From Melastoma dodecandrum (taxonomy: Eukaryota; Streptophyta; Magnoliopsida; Myrtales; Melastomataceae), in contig JARUPY010000085.1 in the NCBI GenBank assembly GCA_029817715.1, forward strand, positions 3,348,001 through 3,412,000: a stretch of DNA of 64,000 bases. The letters are read 5' to 3'. Below, in pieces: positions 1 through 11,467 of this stretch (the stretch's first letter is position 1; every line of letters starts with the position of its first letter). Under the pieces are notes generated by a model, which ran no database searches, was not told the origin of the DNA, and worked only from the letters and a program-made list of their open reading frames with translations. The position numbers were made by a program, and so were the translations under genes.

Positions 1-1253
1 AGATCCTTCTACAAGCATATTTTGGGCGTGAAAGTTACATACAACGACATTGAGGCAATCGATCCTGACTACTTCAAGAATTTGAAATGGATGTTGGAGG
101 TAATCTCATTCGCTTATTTTTCCAGAAAAAAAATTCTTCTGGTTTGCTTGTGCATTGTTATTGCAAACATCTTAAATTATCATCTTCAATAACGCAGAAT
201 GACATAACTGATGTCTTGGACCTTACATTTAGCATCGACGCCGATGAGGAGAAGCTTATATTGTGTGAGAGGAATGAGGTTAGGATTGTTGGGACTGTGT
301 AGCTGCATCATATGGCCTTGGAAGATTTTTCTAAATTTTAATGGTTAAATGCAGGTCACGGACCATGAACTGCTGCCTAATGGTCGCAACATCAAAGTTA
401 CAGAGGAGAATAAGCATCAATATGTGGATTTAGTCGCCGAGCACCGGTTAACTACAGCCATTCGTCCCCAAATCAATGCTTTCCTGGAAGGATTTGGGGA
501 ATTGATCCCAAGGGATTTGATATCAATATTCCATGACAAAGAGCTTGAGTTGTTGATAAGTGGGTTGCCGGACATTGACTGTAAGTTGAATTCCTATTCC
601 TTTGTTGTGCTTTATTTGCCATTAATATATCGAATCGAGATGATTGATAGCCCGTGGCCATGCTTTTCAGTGGACGACCTGAGGGCCAATACCGAATATT
701 CGGGATATAGTGCTGCATCGCCGGCGATTCAGTGGTTTTGGGAAGTCGTGCAAGGTTTTAGCAAGGAAGATAAGGCCCGTCTTTTGCAGTTTGTCACTGG
801 AACCTCAAAGGTACAAAATTCTATTAACTGCGCCCAATTTCTGGTCATATCTGGATGAAAATTGTTTCGGCAGCAGATCTCTGTAAACATTCCCCATTTG
901 GTCTGACTGCTGTGACTTTTTAACACACTGTACATTGATCTTGTCCCCTCATCAGGTGCCCCTAGAAGGATTCAGCGCACTTCAGGGAATCTCCGGCTCT
1001 CAAAAGTTCCAGATACACAAGGCGTACGGCAGTCCCGATCATTTGCCGTCTGCCCATACTTGGTACTGACCCTAAAACCTAAATCCCGAACCTGTTGACA
1101 ATTCCTGTTCTGCTTTCTCTGACGACAACTGAATTTTGCTCTCGGTGCAGCTTCAATCAGCTGGACATGCCGGAGTATCCTTCGAAGGAACAGCTGGAGG
1201 AAAGATTATTGCTGGCGATCCACGAAGGGAATGAAGGGTTCGGCTTCGGTTAA
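1..1253 (+). CDS. UPL1: HECT-type E3 ubiquitin ligase, UPL1/UPL2 type, C-terminal part only
   Basis: This is the 3' end of a HECT ubiquitin-protein ligase gene; the 5' part lies outside the window. HECT enzymes accept ubiquitin from an E2 on a catalytic cysteine and pass it to substrates. Exons read as 1-99, 198-278, 355-580, 671-810, 956-1062 and 1151-1253, giving 251 residues in one frame. Visible HECT C-lobe motifs are NPITDV-like [12 protein letters not shown], the [10 protein letters not shown] segment, IQWFWEVV, and the catalytic loop [12 protein letters not shown] followed by the short tail ending FGFG. The catalytic cysteine codon is split by the last intron (TG in exon 5, C in exon 6). 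The wording of the C-lobe matches the very large UPL1/UPL2 proteins. UPL1 and UPL2 are nearly identical at this end, so the symbol is a class label. The stop lies 201 bp upstream of the next gene's start codon. Confidence 0.93.
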
Positions 1254-1454
1254 CAATGGACTGCCGCAGCTGGACCTAAATGAGAAACGCCGATGGAAGG
1301 AACGATTAGAGGGGCAAGGCGGGGAAATATTTATTCAGTCGAAATCTAAGTCCGGACATGTTTACGAGAAAGAAATTTGTGTACAGTTTAGTTTGTGTAT
1401 AAATTTGCCTGTTTTACCACCCATCCCCGGAAATTAAGCTTTTTATCTCTTCCT

Positions 1455-4313
1455 ATGATGGCGACCATGGGGTTCGGCCTGCCCCTTCCCACCCCTAGAC
1501 CGATACGCTTCAGCGGCTCGAATCTCAATTTTCCCCTGCCCTCCTTCGCTGCGAATCCCCGTAACCGCCGCGCGTTCCACCACTCTGTTCGCCTCATTCC
1601 CGCTCCCCGCCTCGTCGTCCCGTATGTCCTGCGCTGGAGGAGGGAGCCCAGGATTCGCGCCTCGATTGGCGAGAACGATCGGAGTCCGAGTAGTCAACGG
1701 GCTTCTCAGGACAGGAATGCAGTGATTGCTTGCTCCGCTGTCACTTTGGCGTTTGCGGTGGCCAATCGCGTGATGTACAAGCTGGCTCTCGTCCCCATGA
1801 AGCGCTATCCTTTCTTCCTCGCTCAGTTCACCACCTTCGGGTGCCTTTCTCGTTCCTGTTGCTCTTCGGGTCGTCTAATGTCTGAGCCAATAGTTTGTTC
1901 GTGTTCCGCGATAATTTGAGTTTTCTTCTTTTGGTTATTATAGGTACGTGGTTATATACTTCTCGATTCTTTACGTGAGATACCTCCAAGGAATCGTCAC
2001 GGATGAAATGCTGGCTGTTCCTAAGTGGCGGTTCGTGGCCATTGGTATGCTGGAAGCCCTCGGAGTAGCCTCCGGAATGTCTGCTGGAGGTTAGCCCTCT
2101 GAGGACAGTAAGGAACTTTCTGCTTTGGAATAGGAAAACACACTGGTTGAGAATTATCAGATATGATAGTGGATAAAATTTTTTGTTGCTGTGGTACTTT
2201 TAGTGGCTTCTGCTGACTGATTTGATGCCGAAATCGCATTGACATATGCAGCAATGCTCCCTGGACCTGCCATACCCTTGTTAAGCCAGGTAGGTGTGTA
2301 GACCAGTTTGCGCAAAATGTATGATGGAGCAGTTAGCACTACTTATTTTGGGGCTCACTTGATCTCGTAATTCTAGTTGTTGGTCGGATTTTATTTTATG
2401 AAATTTTAACAAGCACAGTTATGTTGCAGACATTTCTCGTGTGGCAGCTGGGATTCTCAGCAATTCTTTTGGGGAGGAAATACTCATTCAATCAAATTTG
2501 TGGCTGTCTACTTGTGGCGGCTGGTGTAGTTATAGCTGTTGCTAGGTATGGCTTGTTCTTCATGATTATTCCGATTATCTTTGGTTTATGAATTTAATCG
2601 TACATTCTCGGATCTTGTTAGGATAAGTATTTTCACGTTGTCACTGGGATTGCGTGATTTTCTAAAGAGCTTGTCTCTTGACATCGTTTATTCCCATTTA
2701 TTTCATTGCAAATTAAACCACAGTTGGATGTTACTTAGACTGGTCATAGTGATAAGTGATTATGCTATAGTAGTTCGTCGTCGTTTCCTTGGAGGCAGTA
2801 CCACTTGTTTCTCGCTGACTTTTGTCTTTGCAGCAGATCTAGCCAAATGGCTTGTGGAATTGACTATACATGGCCTGTAGTGATTACTGCTCCTTTTCAT
2901 TGCAAATTTAACAACAATTGAATGTTACTTAGACTGGTCATAGTGATAAGTGATTATACTATAGTTCAGGTCACGCCCATTTTCTTGGAGGCAGTGCCAC
3001 TTGTTTCCTACTGACTTTTGTCTTTGCAGTGGGTCCGACTCCAGCCCGATGGCTTTTGGAATTGACTTTATATGGCCTGCAGTGATGATTGCTTCTAGTG
3101 CATTTCAAGCCGTTGCTTCTATTGTAAAGGTTGTGTGGATTATAAGCCTGAATTGAATTCTTCCATATGTGGAACATCAACCATGATCTTGTGTTTATAA
3201 GCAGGAATCTGTGTTTATTGATGGAGCAAGGCGTCTCAAGGTAGGTACACTGGGCAAAGATAAGAGTTAAAAGGAAGCAGCATGTCACTATTGTGAGCGA
3301 ACTTACAAATTATTTTTCGCTTCTAGGGAAAGTCGCTTGACATTTTTGTCGTCAATTCGTTTGGATCAGGATTCCAGGCAAGCTTCCCGCTGTTTGTGCT
3401 AGCTCTATTATTCTCTTATTAGTTGAAAGATGGGGTAGCCAATTTTAAGATGAGTAGTGCATTTCATTTAAATATGTATGGCATTGCATGGTAGAAGTTT
3501 ATCTGGTCGATTAGCTTTATGGAATAAAGAAATTATTGGGAGAGAAATTTTTTTATTTGTTTCTCGCTGCTGACTTTGGAGGGAATTGTTTTTATTTTAT
3601 CTTTTATGTGCTGAATTTGCAGGCTCTTTTTGTGCTCCTCCTTTTGCCTTTCCTGTCCAATTTGAGAGGTATACCCTTCAATCAGCTTCCGTCGTATCTT
3701 AGAGATGGAGCAGGCTGTTTTTTGAACACCGGAGGCAAAAGTGCTGGTAACCTCATATTTCATTGCCCCTCGTGTTTATTATATCAGTCTCCCCCTCCCT
3801 TACTTATCCGAATGGCATTCTCAAAATATTAAAATACAAACCGTAACCTATAAAGATGTAAGCTACTCCTTTATGCTTGTTTTTTACCACTTCTGCTCTG
3901 CATCCTCTGCCACTGATGTTACCACCGCTCATGTCGTTTCTTCAGGTTGCGATGGAGCACCATGGCTTCCGTTAATTTATGTCACCACCAACATTATCTT
4001 CAACATATCAGCCCTCAATCTGGTTAAGCTTTCTTCGGCGGTTGTCTCTTCCCTCGCCGTAGTTCTGTCAGGTTCATGATCTCTTCCCTGCCGTGGTCAT
4101 TCTTAACACTCTTCTAAGAATAACACCCGATTCTCACCTCTTTCATTTATTGCAGTTCCAATGTCAATCTACATTCTCTCTCTACCATTGCCTTATCTGC
4201 CGGAGGGTGTGAGCTTGAGCCCCTTCTTCGTTACGGGCACCGTGATCCTACTCCTTGGCCTTGCTTTATATAACCTGTCAAGACCCTCCACCGAATCCAA
4301 GAAAGTGCCCTAG
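1455..4313 (+). CDS. CLT: CRT-like plastid thiol/glutathione transporter (CLT family)
   Basis: This gene encodes a homologue of the Plasmodium chloroquine-resistance transporter. Plant CLT proteins sit in the plastid envelope and move glutathione and its precursor. Exons are 1455-1840, 1944-2089, 2252-2289, 2430-2545, 3030-3129, 3205-3240, 3327-3377, 3623-3746, 3946-4071 and 4156-4313, summing to 1281 nt (426 residues). The first ~85 residues are basic and serine-rich, as expected for a transit peptide. About ten hydrophobic segments follow, including VIACSAVTLAFAVANRVMYK, LVWQLGFSAILLGRKYS, ALFVLLLLPFLSNL and FFVTGTVILLLGLALYNLS. The intron after exon 7 starts with GC rather than GT (CAG|GCAAGC), which is needed to keep the GFQALF reading. 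A partial copy of exon 5 lies just upstream in the preceding intron. The member (CLT1, 2 or 3) cannot be assigned. Confidence 0.9.
2701..3090 (+). repeat. Tandem duplication of intron 3' end plus partial exon in the CLT gene
   Basis: Two head-to-tail copies of about 195 bp start with TTTCATTGCAAAT at 2701 and 2895. Each carries the intron tail, the TGACTTTTGTCTTTGCAG acceptor and the start of exon 5. The second copy is the working exon (from 3030, reading SGSDSSPMAFGIDF). The first copy (from 2834) reads RSSQMACGIDYTW in the same phase. It has no exon end or donor, and runs to a TGA near 2925. It is best seen as a duplicated pseudo-exon. Confidence 0.85.
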
Positions 4314-4699
4314 ATAAAAAGAACATCTATTGCTCTCGGGCCAGCGCTATTTTTGGTGATCAACCCCGCTGATTTGGCTTGAAAGATACTCTCACGGTTC
4401 TGGATTCTGGCTTGTGATGTTTGAATGCAAACGCTGGTGGTTAGTTTTATTGGGGTGTTTGGATTCCAAGAAAAAGGAGGGAATGGAATTGCACGAGGAA
4501 GGAAACATTCCCTTTCCATATCAAAGGGCAAATGGATTTCATTCGGTTGGTCCTAAATCATACAGCTTTCTATTCCTTCACCATTAGTGTAAATCTTAGT
4601 TTCCTATGTATATGATGTTATAATTATTTTAATTTGGGTCGAGTTAGTAAATATTTTTAATTCTTAGTGCTATACAGTGAGATAATTTTTCAAGAAGAT

Positions 4700-5640
4700 T
4701 AGCAGACGGGCTGTGATAGTGACCCAACCCCACCTAATTGAATTGTGAGACCATGACAAAGTCCCACGTCGGATAGGGACGCCTATCCGATGTGGTATAT
4801 AAGGGGTAATATAAACTCGGTCTCCCAGTTGCAAAAATAAAAACTCTAGACATAGCTATGAAGTCTACAAAGCAATGGTTCGGCTTTTATAGACAGAGTT
4901 GTTTGTTATCGTGAAGAAGAGGTATGCATCCCCAAGGTTGGTGAAGAAAGCTATATTAAGTGCCGGATGAAATGCCCAAGTATGGCTGCTAGATGCGCTG
5001 TCTGAAAACGGCAGCATAAGGATGCTTCTCTGTCGTTCAAGGACATGAATACGGTTTCCACCAACCATCTCTTCTGCACGGTTGGTGCGGGGGGGTTAAT
5101 GGAGGCAACACCTGTTCTGGTTCAGATGCGGGAAGCTGATTTTGAACCGGATATTGTTGTCCAACACCAGGTTTTGATTACCAGTCATGGTGGGATATTG
5201 TTGGCAACACCAGGTTCTGATTTACAGTGTTCGCGTCTGCCCCAGACGAGACGAGACACTATCCCCCGCCCTCCAAATACTTGCCAGCCGATCGTCTGCA
5301 AAAGGAAGCTCCTTGTGTCTGGTTGATGGCCTTGTCTCTACTGGCTTCGTTGATGAATTGACAATTCAACACAAGCATTGGTAAGTAACTCTTTTTCATG
5401 TAATACGATTGATTGATTCATCATCGATCCAATTACTGTTTCTTCGTCTCCCCATCGGTTCCCCTCCAAACTCTGAACTTGAAAGTCAAAACTCAAAGCA
5501 ATCTGCAATCTGAGATCAGACGATGAAGCGGTGTTACACGGCATGTTCCATGTCACGTGTGTTCCTGCAACCAAGTCTTAACGCTGTACATTTTTAACAG
5601 CAGAAGCACAAGAAAGAATGCCGAGCTCGAAGTGGGGCGG
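4700..5640. repeat. Repeat-like intergenic DNA, possibly a degraded LTR or TRIM
   Basis: No gene is recognisable between the CLT stop and the GATA gene end. The stretch has a promoter-like layout: an imperfect hairpin at 4763-4796 (CCCACGTCGGATAGG pairing with CCTATCCGATGTGG) followed at once by TATATAAGGGG. It also has a short direct repeat (GATATTGTTG...AACACCAGGTT, near 5152 and 5193). This combination is common in plant LTR promoters, but I could not find paired LTR ends, a primer-binding site or a target duplication. Treat it as unclassified repeat DNA. Confidence 0.3.
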
Positions 5641-5659
5641 GGGGGGGGGGGGGGGGGGG
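5639..5659. repeat. 21-bp poly-G mononucleotide run
   Basis: An uninterrupted G run lies 25 bp beyond the stop codon of the minus-strand GATA gene. It would be a poly-C tract in that gene's 3' UTR if transcribed. Its exact length is unreliable in most assemblies. Confidence 0.9.
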
Positions 5660-5684
5660 CTCATTTCCTATTTCGACCTCTGAC

Positions 5685-7864
5685 TCAATGTGAATGCTCC
5701 GCTATTAATGTGCCAGGGTCGCCCTTTGTAAAATCGACGAGGCTGTTGTTCGGATGCATGCCGGCTCCGGCTCCCGTGTCATTCACTTCACCTTCACACT
5801 GTATCAAGGCATCCCCCCTTAAGCAATCAGAACAAAGTCCGATAGTAAACACACATTGCGCCAGTTGACGACGGCATGTTACCTGTTCAACGTTGTTAGG
5901 GGAATGATCCTGGGTCCTCTTGGAAAGATCTCTCAGAGTGCCCTATAACATGTTCAGAATTAAGATGTGCAGACGAGCCCTTTCCCATTTCATATCCTAT
6001 ACATTGAGAATCCTTCACATGTTCCAAGGAGACTGGCATTGCATCCATTTCTATACCTAAAACTTGAGCACTGAAATCAAAATGCAGCCATATCAAGACC
6101 ACTCACCCTATTAGCCCAGAAAAGACCACATGCATTGCAGAGAGATCTCGGGCCTGATGGTCCTCGTCTCATCATCGGCGTACACTTGGAGCTTATGCCA
6201 CAATGAGTGCAGCTGTTACATATAACAGTAAAAGATTTATAAGTATCCTACTGAAGCTGATAAGATTGAATTGAACTGGTCAGTATTTACCAAACTTACC
6301 ACGTTTCTACTGGCATCTCATCCTGTCCAGAATCTGGAGCAGAACCCCAGCCATAATCTCCTTCCGACTTCTTGGCTGATGTAAACTGACCCTTATTTCG
6401 CTGCATCCTGGCATAGAACATACAAATATCATCTAAGTAAAATTAACAGAGGGATACAGGGCCACCTACGTCCATGCCAAGGAAGAGAAAATAAGCCACA
6501 TGAAAAATAAATTGGAGAGACAACATGTGGTTGCATCAGTGCACTTTTAAGAATGCAGTGTGTTTCCGGGTATTGAGCAGGCAGGAATAGATAGGCAATA
6601 TATTGATGCAACACAACTATTTGAAAGAGGTTGCATCAATGCATTGTATGAAAACTCAGGGGACAACAAAGAACTGCATTAGGAGCCACATACACCAATG
6701 ATCACATGTATTCTCACCCACATTTGAGCAAGGCTTCATCAATCTAGTAATCATGCATAGGACTAGAAAGATATTTCATCAAAGGAAACGACAGAACACA
6801 GAAAACTAAGTGAATATGTTTACGAAATTACAATTTAAAAACCAACCTGAGAGCGACTTCTTGGCGGACACTATATCTAACCTTCTTATCAAAACATCTC
6901 TCTTTTCTCTTTTGACGAAATCTATTTAAGGAGGCAGCCCTCTGTGGTTGACTACATCGTGGAGGGAAGTCCACTCCACCCTAGTATACATGAAACCGAT
7001 CAGTCTAATTGGAAAGAAACCCAAAAAGGTGCCCACAAATGTTCCGTTCAATGTTCTAACACCACGACAGAAAAATGAAATCCTAGGCTTAGTCATAACC
7101 ACTCAGATACCCGTTGGTTCTGCAAACTCATATCCACTCCCTGTGCGCCAGAAGATAGTTCACATCCTCCCAATAGTAACAACACAGAATGAACCTGAAA
7201 AGAAAGCATTGAAGTTGAGACAACTCTCACCCGAGGAGATATAAAATGTTTGCTGAAGGAGTCCTAAAAGAAGGAAACAACATAACATTTTGAATTTCCC
7301 CAGACTTGAGCATTTAAATACATATTCTAAGAAAACTTTCCAAGATAACTTCAAGAACTCCGAAACAGAGAGGTATCCTCAACGGTTTTGCCTCCTACAG
7401 CTCAGCTCATGCATAAGCAACAAACAATCCACCCATGCACTTCTCCTAGCTTGGAAACAAGTTGAAATAACCCCTCGCTCAGAAAGCCGAAAGAACGTCA
7501 CTGAAAGCCGACAGCCCAGATTTTCCATTTGCAAATTCCATACCTTTTTGGGCGTCACGGCATCAAACACATACACCTGCCCGCGAAAAGACAGGGTAAG
7601 CTGGCTGGCTTCCTCCTCAATGGACACCACGAGATCCCCAGCCCCGCCGGTCGAGTACACGGCGTCTGGCGGGATCTCCTCGATGACGGACCCCATGGCC
7701 GCCGCTCCGCCGTCATCCCCGAGGTGCTGGTGGCCGTAAGGCAAGGAGGAATCGTCCATGGATTCGGGTCCCGAACCGGAACCGTCGTCGTCCCCGGCGG
7801 GGAGTTGCTTTGGGAGGTTCATGTGGTGGTTGTGGGCGGGATGATGGTGGTGCTGAGTATACAT
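5685..7864 (-). CDS. GATA transcription factor with TIFY and CCT domains (ZIM-like, GATA24/25/28 type)
   Basis: This gene encodes a nuclear transcription factor of the TIFY family, ZML subgroup. Exons in transcript order are 7864-7544, 7194-7111, 6980-6847, 6407-6300, 6212-6107, 5942-5883 and 5798-5685, totalling 927 nt (308 residues). The start [14 protein letters not shown] is typical of the subgroup. Domains in order: TIFY ([13 protein letters not shown] then SVLLLLGG), CCT ([20 protein letters not shown], residues ~156-180), and one GATA zinc finger with C-X2-C, X20, C-X2-C spacing ([10 protein letters not shown]...[11 protein letters not shown]), then [14 protein letters not shown] from the 60-nt sixth exon. 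The TIFY core reads TLSFRG, the ZML variant, rather than TIFYxG. The sixth exon is overlapped in another frame by a longer open frame that is not used. The C-terminal exon is the least certain part. A telo-box lies in the leader. Confidence 0.92.
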
Positions 7865-7956
7865 CGACGAAGCAAAGAAATGGAACCGACCCGAATAAGC
7901 ATCACAGGGCGGGCGGGGGGAAAAGGAGAAGTGGGAGGAAAACAAAAACAAAAAAG

Positions 7957-7970
7957 AAACCCTAACCCTA
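7957..7970. promoter_or_regulatory. Telo-box (AAACCCTAACCCTA) in the GATA gene 5' leader
   Basis: Two telomere-type CCCTAA units sit ~95 bp upstream of the GATA start codon on the minus-strand gene. Telo-boxes are common in promoters and leaders of plant genes expressed in dividing cells. A regulatory role here is inferred from the motif alone. Confidence 0.5.
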
Positions 7971-8561
7971 GAAATCAAATCGCAGGGAGGGGGAAAGTAC
8001 GAAAGATCGGATTTTTACGAGGGTGGAGGAAAATCACAATAATGGGGTGGTCGTAATTATTATGGAGGCAGATTTTGGGGAAGAAGGATTTGATTTTGGA
8101 AAAAGCCAGAAGATGTGTCGTGTGCGTCTGTCTGTCTTGTCTCTCTGCCGATGAAAAGCTGTTAAGACCATGAAATAGAAATTACGATTGTAATTAATTC
8201 TCGTCTTTCCATTGCAATAACTTTTTTTACTCATTTCCAAATTCAATCAATAACCCGTTTTGATTAGAGTAATCTTTGAGATAATTAGGAGATATTAAAA
8301 AAGAATTCAAAGTAAAAGCGAATGTAAAATTTTCTTTTGTTCTATTTGGGGCATTTGGAGTTTGTCCAATTTCGTGGCCTTTTGCGGCAAGAAGAAACAA
8401 CCAAACCAAACCTTTGATTCTTACTCGCATAAACGACCATCACACCCAATGACTTTAAGACAGAACGTCCCAAAACCAAAACTAATCCAAGTGTTTTGTC
8501 CCGTGAATCTTCAATGAACGACTAAGAGAGGAAAAAGAACAAAAAGGAGGGAAGAAAAATT
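7971..8561. other. GATA leader/promoter and 3' flank of NET2
   Basis: This stretch holds the 5' leader and promoter of the GATA gene and the 3' flank of the NET2 gene, both on the minus strand. It is AT-rich with polypyrimidine tracts. I see no further gene. Confidence 0.5.
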
Positions 8562-11467
8562 CTAGGATGGTGGAGGGAGTCTGGCATGTCCGGCCGATCT
8601 TAGATCGCTGTACTGTTTCTGCAATACCGGGGTCATGCACGAGAACAGCGACGACGGCTTCTGCTTATGCTGCTTCTTCAACTTTACCCCGAATAGGAAT
8701 GACCTCAACGGCAGCCTGTGCTTGCTCGTCGATCCCCCAGACGACGACGAAGAAGATGGTCCGAGGAACCCTCTGCTCCTGGACCCGCCTGACGTCCCCA
8801 TACAATCCTCCAGCCTCGTCAGCGACCTTTCTATCTCCCCCTGCAGCTTCTTCACCCTGTCCAGCCCCGCCTGCAGCTGGTACGCCACCTTGTTGTTCTC
8901 CTGCTCCATGTTCGTCACCTCCCCGTGGAACTTCGCAGCCTGGTACTCGTTGAGGACCGCCAGCTGCTCCCCTGGCTTTGCCATCGCGAGCTTGGATATG
9001 TCGTCCTGGATCCTCAGGAGCGATATCGACCTGTTCTGCTGCTCCTCCTTTAGCAACGAGTTGTGCTCCAGCCACATCCTCAGCTCGCTCTGGATCTCCT
9101 GCAGATGTTTGTAGATCGGCCGCGCGTCTGACCGGCTGATATGACGACGGTGATTGCTGTCGCCGCTCGATTCGTCATGCTGGTGCTTCTCCATCAACTT
9201 CACCACCTCAACCTGTAAATCATGCACGGTCGTCTGGAACTTCTGGACCATGTGTATTGACGTGCTGAACCGCAGCCAGAACTCGAGGTTCTCCTCCAAC
9301 ATCCGGTCGATCTCGATCCTCAGCGTCTCTTCCACTGAGGTAATATTCCCTCTCAGTTCTCTATCACTCAGGCTGCCGACGAATTTCTCATTTTGTTTCA
9401 GAAGCAATCTATAGAGCGGCTGTTTCGGTGATCCAGACTGCTTCTGGTCACCACCATCCTCGGTCGCTTCTTGAAGCATATCTTCGTGACTAACAACGGT
9501 TTCCGCATCCGAACCCCCCAGTTTCCGACGTAGAGCAACAATCTCCTGATCTTTCGTGGCATTGTCGCTCCTAAGCTCTTTGATCTGCATCGCCATCTCG
9601 AAAAGCCCATCCCGGTTTGTCTTCTCTACATCACTGAGCTTATTCTTCACGTCCTTGTAGCTTCGAAGAATTGTGGTATACTCTTCAAAAAGAATCTTCT
9701 CCCGATCCTCCATCCCTTCCAAGAACAACTGCCTCCAGTTTGGCTGATCCCCGCACTCAAGCCCTCCCAGCGATTCCCTATCCGGATTCAAGTCCACCGA
9801 TCCGTACAGATCTGGAGTCCCCTTCTCAGAGAAGGTGTCAAACTCGCTGCATGGTCCCGAGACAAAAACTACATCTCCTTTGTCAGATTTCCCGGCGCCT
9901 CCGTCCTGATGCTGCTCCTCAGAAGGTGTCATGGACTTCCTCTGGTCCTGAAACAGCGTCGCATCCTCGACCTCGGCATCGAGCTTCACCTCCTGCAGCT
10001 TCTCGGAAAGCCGTTCGAGGTTGGAGCTCGCCTCATTGAACTGAGAGATGATGATACGGTCCCGCTCGTGGAAACACTGCTTCATATTCCGAACTTCATC
10101 GAGTCCCTTCTCGAGCTCCTTAACCCTGATCTTGACATTTTCGGAACTTTCCATCAGGGTCTCCTTTTCCTCCTCGAGAGTTTGAACTTGCGCATTCAAG
10201 CTGTCAGTTTCTGACTGCAGTTTCTTCACCAGAGCCGACTGGGTAGAAACTTCGGTCTCGAGGTTCACGACCTTGTTGACCAGCTCGTCGATCCTCTCCA
10301 CCAGATCGGAAACAGTTAGACATGCCCTGGGAGTCCTATCAGGACTTTCCAAACGATGCCCCTCTTGGTTCGATCTGCCATCACGCACATTGACCGGATT
10401 CGCATCCTTCCTTTCTGAACCAGTGTTTTCATTTTCCTCAAATTGGCTTAGTAGCTCCCGTTTTAACTTTCCAATCCTTTTGGAGGCTTTATCAATGCTG
10501 CCATCCTGCATTCTCACCTCTTCAACCGACTGTTCCTCCTGATCCTTCAAATGGTACAAAGCCTCCTTGCACGACTTCAAGGCTGTCTCCGCCATCAACT
10601 TCCTTGCCTCGTTATCCTCAATGTAACTTTCAATTCCAAACTCGTCCTGGAGGTTGCAGATGCTTCCTTGCAACTCGTTTATCTGACTCTCGATCTCCCA
10701 GTACCTCGCATAACCATGCTCATACCAGCTCTTCACAAACTCCTTCTCCGTCTGCAGAGCCAGAATCTCCTTATGAATCTTGTCAATTTCGGCACGCGCC
10801 TCAGCCTGGGTCAACCCTGAGGCAGGGACCAGGACGACTTTCTCGGCTGTCTGCTTCGGTCTGCCCTTTCCCGTTCCCATGAGGAAATTCTTCGCCGGTG
10901 GTTTCGGAACCTTCGGGATCCCTGGCCTCTTGGCATCCAACGGATCCTTCGGTGTCTGATACCCCGAGTTAACGCTCTCTTCGTCGTAATCATCATCCTC
11001 AAAATGGACCTCGTCAGGGAATGCCGTTGCTATCTTACGGTTTGCACTCTGCAGCTCCCGGGACAGGTGATCGTACCTTTCGGCAAGAGCTCTGTACGCC
11101 CGGTAGGACTCCTCGACAAAGTTGATGAGCTCCGGCCTCTTCCGGTAGTACATCTCCGCTCTCTTTGCGAAGGAGTCACCATCGTCATCAATAATTTTCA
11201 ACGTGACCTTAACCTTATCCTCCATATCTACGAACCAGAAAACAGATCCAGGATCAGTGATAGCACCAACCAGATTCTCACTCAAACAAAGCAAGAGCGA
11301 ATATCGGGGGGGGGGGGGGATCAGTAATAACAGACAGCCAATCCAGGGTGTGCGGCTGAGGATGACGACGTACCTTGGAGGCTCTGATCGAGCCATTTGG
11401 ATTGCTTGGTCCTGACATGGCTAGCCCACCACCAGGAATAAGCATTCCCCGCAGCTCTCTGCAACAT
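8562..11467 (-). CDS. NET2: NETWORKED 2-type actin-binding protein (NAB domain plus coiled coil)
   Basis: NETWORKED proteins bind F-actin through an N-terminal NAB domain and link it to membranes; the NET2 clade acts mainly at the pollen-tube plasma membrane. Two exons (11467-11374 and 11227-8562) give 2760 nt, 919 residues. The NAB domain starts at once (MLQRAAGNAYSWWWASHVR) and continues across the intron with SLQ|DMEDKVKVTLKIIDDDG, KRAEMYYRKRPELINFVEE and YRALAERYDHLSREL. The NAB-plus-acidic linker DDDYDEESVNSGYQTPKDP is typical of the NET2 clade. The rest is long coiled coil rich in Glu, Lys, Leu and Gln, then a basic Ser-rich tail with GASSRSR-like and FLFGVKLKKQHKQK segments. Without intron removal the frame appears to start upstream with a false N-terminus; the conserved MLQRA start is preferred. 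The intron contains a G run near 11309-11320. Confidence 0.93.

Noticed and set aside
5045..5326. 93-residue open frame in the 5-kb intergenic region
   Set aside because: No domain, and it contains an internal direct repeat. It lies in repeat-like DNA without splice or start context.
5896..6102. Minus-strand open frame that looks like a C-terminal exon of the GATA gene
   Set aside because: The conserved [14 protein letters not shown] block is encoded by 5942-5883 in another frame with good splice sites, so this longer frame is a shadow.
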